A stretch of 37,000 nucleotides of DNA from CAYLYU01 sp964501925 (GTDB lineage Bacteria; Pseudomonadota; Zetaproteobacteria; Mariprofundales; Mariprofundaceae), in assembly GCA_964501925.1 (NCBI GenBank), contig CAZCTM010000022.1, forward strand, positions 1 to 37,000, read 5' to 3'. Within the stretch, counting starts at the first letter, position 1. Every line of letters starts with the position of its first letter. Below, piece by piece: positions 33,559 through 37,000 of the stretch. A model generated the notes under the pieces. That model saw only the letters and a list, made by a program, of their open reading frames with translations, did not search any database and was not told the origin of the DNA. The translations under genes were made by a program, and so were the position numbers.

Positions 33559-36264
33559 ATGCCCCATCTCGCAATCATTGATGGCCCCAACTACGTCTTT
33601 CGCGCCTTTCACGCCATCAGGCATCTGTCCAATTCAAGGGGAGAACCAACAAACGCCATTTACGGTTATCTGCAAATGGTTCGCAGTGTGCTCAAGGAGC
33701 TCGAACCAACGCATGTGGCCGTTGTCTTCGATCCTGAAGGCGGCAGCTTCCGTCAGAAGGACTTTCCGGAATACAAGGCTCACCGACCCCCCATGCCCGA
33801 GGAACTGTCGATGCAGTGGCCGCGCATACGGGAGATCACGCGTGCCTTTAATTTCAGCCTGATATGCGTGGATAACTTCGAGGCGGATGATGTCATCGCC
33901 ACCCTGGCCCGGCAGGCTGAACGGCGAGGCTGGAAGGTGACCATCGTATCCTCAGACAAGGACCTCATGCAGTTGATCAGCAACCGCATCCAGATGCTTG
34001 ACACGATGAAATCCATCCACTTTGACGAGGAGGCCGTCCGAAAGAGATGGGGCGTCGGACCGGATCAGATCGTCGATCTTTTTGCCCTGGCGGGTGACAG
34101 CTCGGACAACATTCCGGGTGTTCCCGGCATTGGTCCCAAGACGGCGGCACAACTGCTCAAGGATTATGGCAATCTGGACAACCTGCTCAGAGAGGCAAAC
34201 ACCATCCCGCAGAAGAAGCGCCGTGAAATGCTTCAACGCCATGCCGATGATGCCCGTCTTTCCCATCACCTGGTCCGTCTGAGGGAAGATGTCCCCCTGC
34301 CTGTGGGACTCGACGACCTTGCCATCAAGGAACCTGACAGGGACAAACTGAAGACCCTGTTCAGGGAACTGGAGTTCCGTCGTCTGCTCACCGAGTTCAG
34401 CAATGGCGGGGATGCGGAAACGAAAGACCGGGGCCCTGGGGCAAAACGGAAGCGGATTGACCGATTGGTCACTGACGAAGGCAGCCTGCAATCTCTCACG
34501 GAGGCGCTCAGAAACGCCCCCTTAATCGCTATCGATACGGAAACTACATCCCTGAACTGCCATGACGCCGATCTGGTGGGACTTTCCTTTTCAGTCCGGG
34601 AAGGTGAAGGCTGGTATGTTCCTGTGGGACATAAGGAGACCGGTGAACGCTTTCACCAGCTTGATAAGGAAAAAACCCTGGCCATTCTGAAACCGATTCT
34701 GGTGGACCGATACATGAAAAAATGCGGTCATAACCTGAAATACGATCTTCAGGTTTTAAGGAGGGCAGGTATTGAGCTTGCGGGGATCCGCTATGATTCC
34801 ATGCTGCTTGCCTATTGTCTTTACCCCGGCAAATATCCGCCTCGCCTGGATACGATTGCCCAGGATTATCTGGACTACACCTGCATCCCGTATGAGTCGG
34901 TGGCCGGCAAAGGAAACAGACAGATCCGTTTCGATGAAGTGCCGATCGAAAAGGCTCTGCCGTATGCCTCCGAGGATGCCGAGGTGGCCTACCGACTCAC
35001 ACTGAAGCTGTCCGGGATGCTTGCCGAGCAAAAGCGGCAACATCGCCACGATGAGATCGAGTTGCCCTTGCTTACTGTTCTGGCTGACATGGAATGGATT
35101 GGAGCCAAACTGGATAAACAAATGTTGCACGGGCTCTCCAGAGAGTTCGGGCGCAAGATCGCCAAGCTGGAAACAACGATCCATCACGAGGCGGGAGTAA
35201 GTTTTAACATTCATTCACCCCAGCAACTGGGGTCGGTGCTGTTTGAACACCTGAAACTCCCCGGGGGCAAGCGGACAAAGGGGGGGCAGTGGTCAACGGC
35301 CCAGGAGATCCTGGAATCCCTGTCGGAGGTTCACCCGGTAGCCAGGCTTATCCTCAGAACCAGACAACTCGCCAAACTGAAATCAACATATACGGATGCC
35401 CTGCAGAACCTGATCCATCCGGAAACAGGCCGGGTGCACACCTCTTACAATCAGGCCATTACCACAACCGGCAGGCTTTCATCGTCTGATCCCAACTTGC
35501 AGAACATTCCCATTCGCACCGAGGAAGGAAGGGAAATTCGCAAGGCTTTTATTGCGGAACGTGACTGCATCCTGATCAGCGCGGATTATTCACAGATCGA
35601 ACTCAGACTGATGGCGCACTTTTCCGGAGACGAACATCTGATTGCTGCCTTCGAGCAGGGACTGGATATTCATGCCGCCACTGCGGCAGTGGTCAATCAG
35701 GTGCCTTTAAACGAGGTGACCAGTTCGCAGCGCAGGCATGCCAAGATCATCAATTTCGGTATCCTCTACGGCATGAGCGCCTTCGGTCTGGCCAAACAAC
35801 TGGGTGTTGATCGCAGCCAGGCGCAGCGGTTCATCGACAGCTATTTCTCCCAGTATCCGCGGGTACGCTCCTTTATGGATCAAACACTCGAGCGCGCCCG
35901 CAAGCAAGGGTATGTGGAAACGCTCATGGGCCACCGTGTTTTTGTACCGGAGATTCATGCCAGAAATACCATGCGCCGACAGTATGCTGAACGCACCGCG
36001 ATCAATGCCCCCCTCCAGGGCTCGGCAGCCGACATTATCAAGGTGGCCATGATACGCCTTCATGAGCGACTGAAAAAAGAGGTTCCTGAGGCTCATATGA
36101 TCCTGCAGGTGCACGATGAGCTTGTGGTTGAGGCCCCCATGAGCCTGGCGGATCAGGTGTCAACGATCATGCGTGAAGAAATGCAAACCGCAGTGAAACT
36201 TCATGTGCCGCTGACAGTGGACCTGGGAACCGGTCGGAACTGGTATGAAGCCCACAGACTCTGA
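33559..36264 (+). CDS. polA: DNA polymerase I
   Basis: Full three-domain Pol I of 901 residues. The 5' nuclease domain occupies about 1-290 (IDGPNYVFRAFHAIR; ADDVIATLA; GIGPKTAAQLL). The 3'-5' proofreading domain follows with D326 and E328 (IDTETTS), NLKYD and YASEDAE, so the exonuclease residues are kept. The polymerase has motif A DYSQIE (676-681), motif B with R726 and K729, and motif C HDE (852-854). The ATG at 33559 is chosen over upstream in-frame starts because GGAG lies five bases before it and the protein then begins at the family N-terminus. Confidence 0.98.
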   Translation: MPHLAIIDGPNYVFRAFHAIRHLSNSRGEPTNAIYGYLQMVRSVLKELEPTHVAVVFDPEGGSFRQKDFPEYKAHRPPMPEELSMQWPRIREITRAFNFSLICVDNFEADDVIATLARQAERRGWKVTIVSSDKDLMQLISNRIQMLDTMKSIHFDEEAVRKRWGVGPDQIVDLFALAGDSSDNIPGVPGIGPKTAAQLLKDYGNLDNLLREANTIPQKKRREMLQRHADDARLSHHLVRLREDVPLPVGLDDLAIKEPDRDKLKTLFRELEFRRLLTEFSNGGDAETKDRGPGAKRKRIDRLVTDEGSLQSLTEALRNAPLIAIDTETTSLNCHDADLVGLSFSVREGEGWYVPVGHKETGERFHQLDKEKTLAILKPILVDRYMKKCGHNLKYDLQVLRRAGIELAGIRYDSMLLAYCLYPGKYPPRLDTIAQDYLDYTCIPYESVAGKGNRQIRFDEVPIEKALPYASEDAEVAYRLTLKLSGMLAEQKRQHRHDEIELPLLTVLADMEWIGAKLDKQMLHGLSREFGRKIAKLETTIHHEAGVSFNIHSPQQLGSVLFEHLKLPGGKRTKGGQWSTAQEILESLSEVHPVARLILRTRQLAKLKSTYTDALQNLIHPETGRVHTSYNQAITTTGRLSSSDPNLQNIPIRTEEGREIRKAFIAERDCILISADYSQIELRLMAHFSGDEHLIAAFEQGLDIHAATAAVVNQVPLNEVTSSQRRHAKIINFGILYGMSAFGLAKQLGVDRSQAQRFIDSYFSQYPRVRSFMDQTLERARKQGYVETLMGHRVFVPEIHARNTMRRQYAERTAINAPLQGSAADIIKVAMIRLHERLKKEVPEAHMILQVHDELVVEAPMSLADQVSTIMREEMQTAVKLHVPLTVDLGTGRNWYEAHRL

Positions 36265-36310
36265 TCTGCAGGCGGGACTGATACCCCGTCTTTCTGGAGG
36301 TGCGCTTCTC

Positions 36311-36865
36311 CTAATCTTCGCGCCACTTGATGGAACAGCCGATGCTCGGATGCTGGGGCTGGGGGGCAGGTTTGCCTGAAACCATGGCCTCCACGGCCTC
36401 CGCCAGTTCATGTCGGGTAACCCTTGCCTCATCCTTCCAGTAGTCATCGACGCGTCCATGGTAGTAGAGTGTTCCAGCGCGATCAAAAAGGTACAGATCG
36501 GGCGTGCACTGGGCGTCAAACAAGCGGGCCACTTCCTGTGTCTCATCCACAAGATAGGGAAAATCAATCCCCCATTCGCGGATCTTTTCCTTCATTGCCT
36601 GGGGTGAGTCTTCCGGATAATCCGGATGAATGTTGGGATTGATGGCGACCGTCATGACCCCCATTTCTCGAAACGACCTGGCATGCCTGATCAATCTGGG
36701 CCAGACCGCGAGGGCATAGGGACAGTGGTTGCAAGTAAAAACCACCAGCAAACCGTTTTTCCCCATACACTCTTTTAACGCGTACGACTTGCCATCAGGG
36801 TCCTTGAGGTCAACATCGGGCAGTTTCCAGCCCAGATCAACATGAATGGATGCCACCAGAGCCAT
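36311..36865 (-). CDS. Thioredoxin-like family protein (redoxin), CNHC motif
   Basis: A 184-residue thioredoxin-fold protein of the AhpC/TSA-redoxin type. The active-site motif is CNHC (C45, C48) in LLVVFTCNHCPYA, followed by AINPNI and a cis-proline region CTPDLYLFD. No signal peptide is seen, so it is probably cytoplasmic. The family is widespread and mostly uncharacterised; members may act as peroxiredoxin-like or disulfide oxidoreductases. The ATG at 36865 is preferred because AAGGAG lies eight bases before it; an ATG at 36883 would place that ribosome site inside the gene. It converges on polA with a 46-base gap. Confidence 0.88.
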   Translation of the reverse strand: MALVASIHVDLGWKLPDVDLKDPDGKSYALKECMGKNGLLVVFTCNHCPYALAVWPRLIRHARSFREMGVMTVAINPNIHPDYPEDSPQAMKEKIREWGIDFPYLVDETQEVARLFDAQCTPDLYLFDRAGTLYYHGRVDDYWKDEARVTRHELAEAVEAMVSGKPAPQPQHPSIGCSIKWRED

Positions 36866-36946
36866 AGGAATATCTCCTTTCATCTCGCTGATAATCGATG
36901 CATGCTATGCCTACATGTCCAGCAGATAAAGATACTGCAGCTCCTG

Positions 36947-37000
36947 TGTTAGCCCAAAATGAAAACTTCCGCTTTTAGCAAAGTAGAAATTTCCGCTTCA
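36947..37000. mobile_element. Possible insertion-sequence end (IS21-like)
   Basis: After 36947 the sequence shows TGTTAGCCC, then two similar short repeats, GAAAACTTCCGCTT (36961-36974) and GAAATTTCCGCTT (36986-36998), about 25 bases apart. A TGT terminus with repeated internal transposase-binding sites is the arrangement seen at the ends of IS21-family elements. The rest of the element lies outside the window, so the assignment is tentative. Confidence 0.4.

Noticed and set aside
36265..36310. Rho-independent terminator between polA and the thioredoxin-like gene
   Set aside because: Only a 5-bp stem with an 8-base loop and no real T run.

Overview
The window looks like a core chromosomal segment of a proteobacterium. 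Two conserved gene orders support this: pepA-holC-valS on the minus strand, and a TPR lipoprotein-lolB-ispE-tRNA-Gln-prs-rplY-pth-ychF-(x)-hemA-prfA-prmC run on the plus strand. LolB and the Lol lipoprotein route point to a Gram-negative of the Gamma/Beta type or a close relative (Acidithiobacillia and Zetaproteobacteria are possible; I cannot decide from sequence alone). A heme-binding ARQTG/CxxCH mini-protein and a very large flavin/iron-sulfur oxidoreductase fit a respiratory, possibly chemolithotrophic, lifestyle, but that is inference.

Layout. Positions 115-1465 (minus): a small cytochrome-like protein followed by an M28 peptidase. 1532-7248 (plus): a DUF99 protein, a SLC13/DASS anion transporter, and a 1184-residue GltD-like/FNR-like fusion oxidoreductase. 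7245-12531 (minus): a small membrane protein, endonuclease V, a phosphoglycolate-phosphatase-like HAD enzyme, AsmA, YciO and a YqhA/UPF0114 protein. 12683-13637 (plus): tRNA-Ala(CGC) and a membrane-anchored alpha/beta hydrolase. 13686-20165 (minus): DUF4399, pepA, a PAP2 phosphatase, holC, an acidic 92-residue protein, valS, and a 46-residue membrane protein. 20358-31377 (plus): an 11-kb block carrying a JAMM protease, TPR lipoprotein, lolB, ispE, tRNA-Gln(UUG), prs, rplY, pth, ychF, a degenerate JAMM protein, hemA, prfA and prmC. 31367-33175 (minus): a GAF/HD-GYP protein. 33559-36264 (plus): polA. 36311-36865 (minus): a thioredoxin-like protein. The last ~55 bases look like the end of an insertion sequence.

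The plus-strand block is tightly packed, with stop/start overlaps (JAMM/TPR, TPR/lolB, lolB/ispE, pth/ychF, hemA/prfA, prfA/prmC) that suggest translational coupling. It joins outer-membrane lipoprotein delivery, isoprenoid, PRPP and heme-precursor synthesis with translation factors. Most of the window is ordinary housekeeping. The parts most worth a second look are the fused bifurcase-like oxidoreductase, the paired intact and degenerate JAMM proteins in one block, the ~115-residue insertion inside the HD-GYP domain, the ispE stop codon lying inside tRNA-Gln, several small genes missed by length cut-offs, and the IS-like end at the right edge. I did not find a clear new defence, mobile or biosynthetic system.
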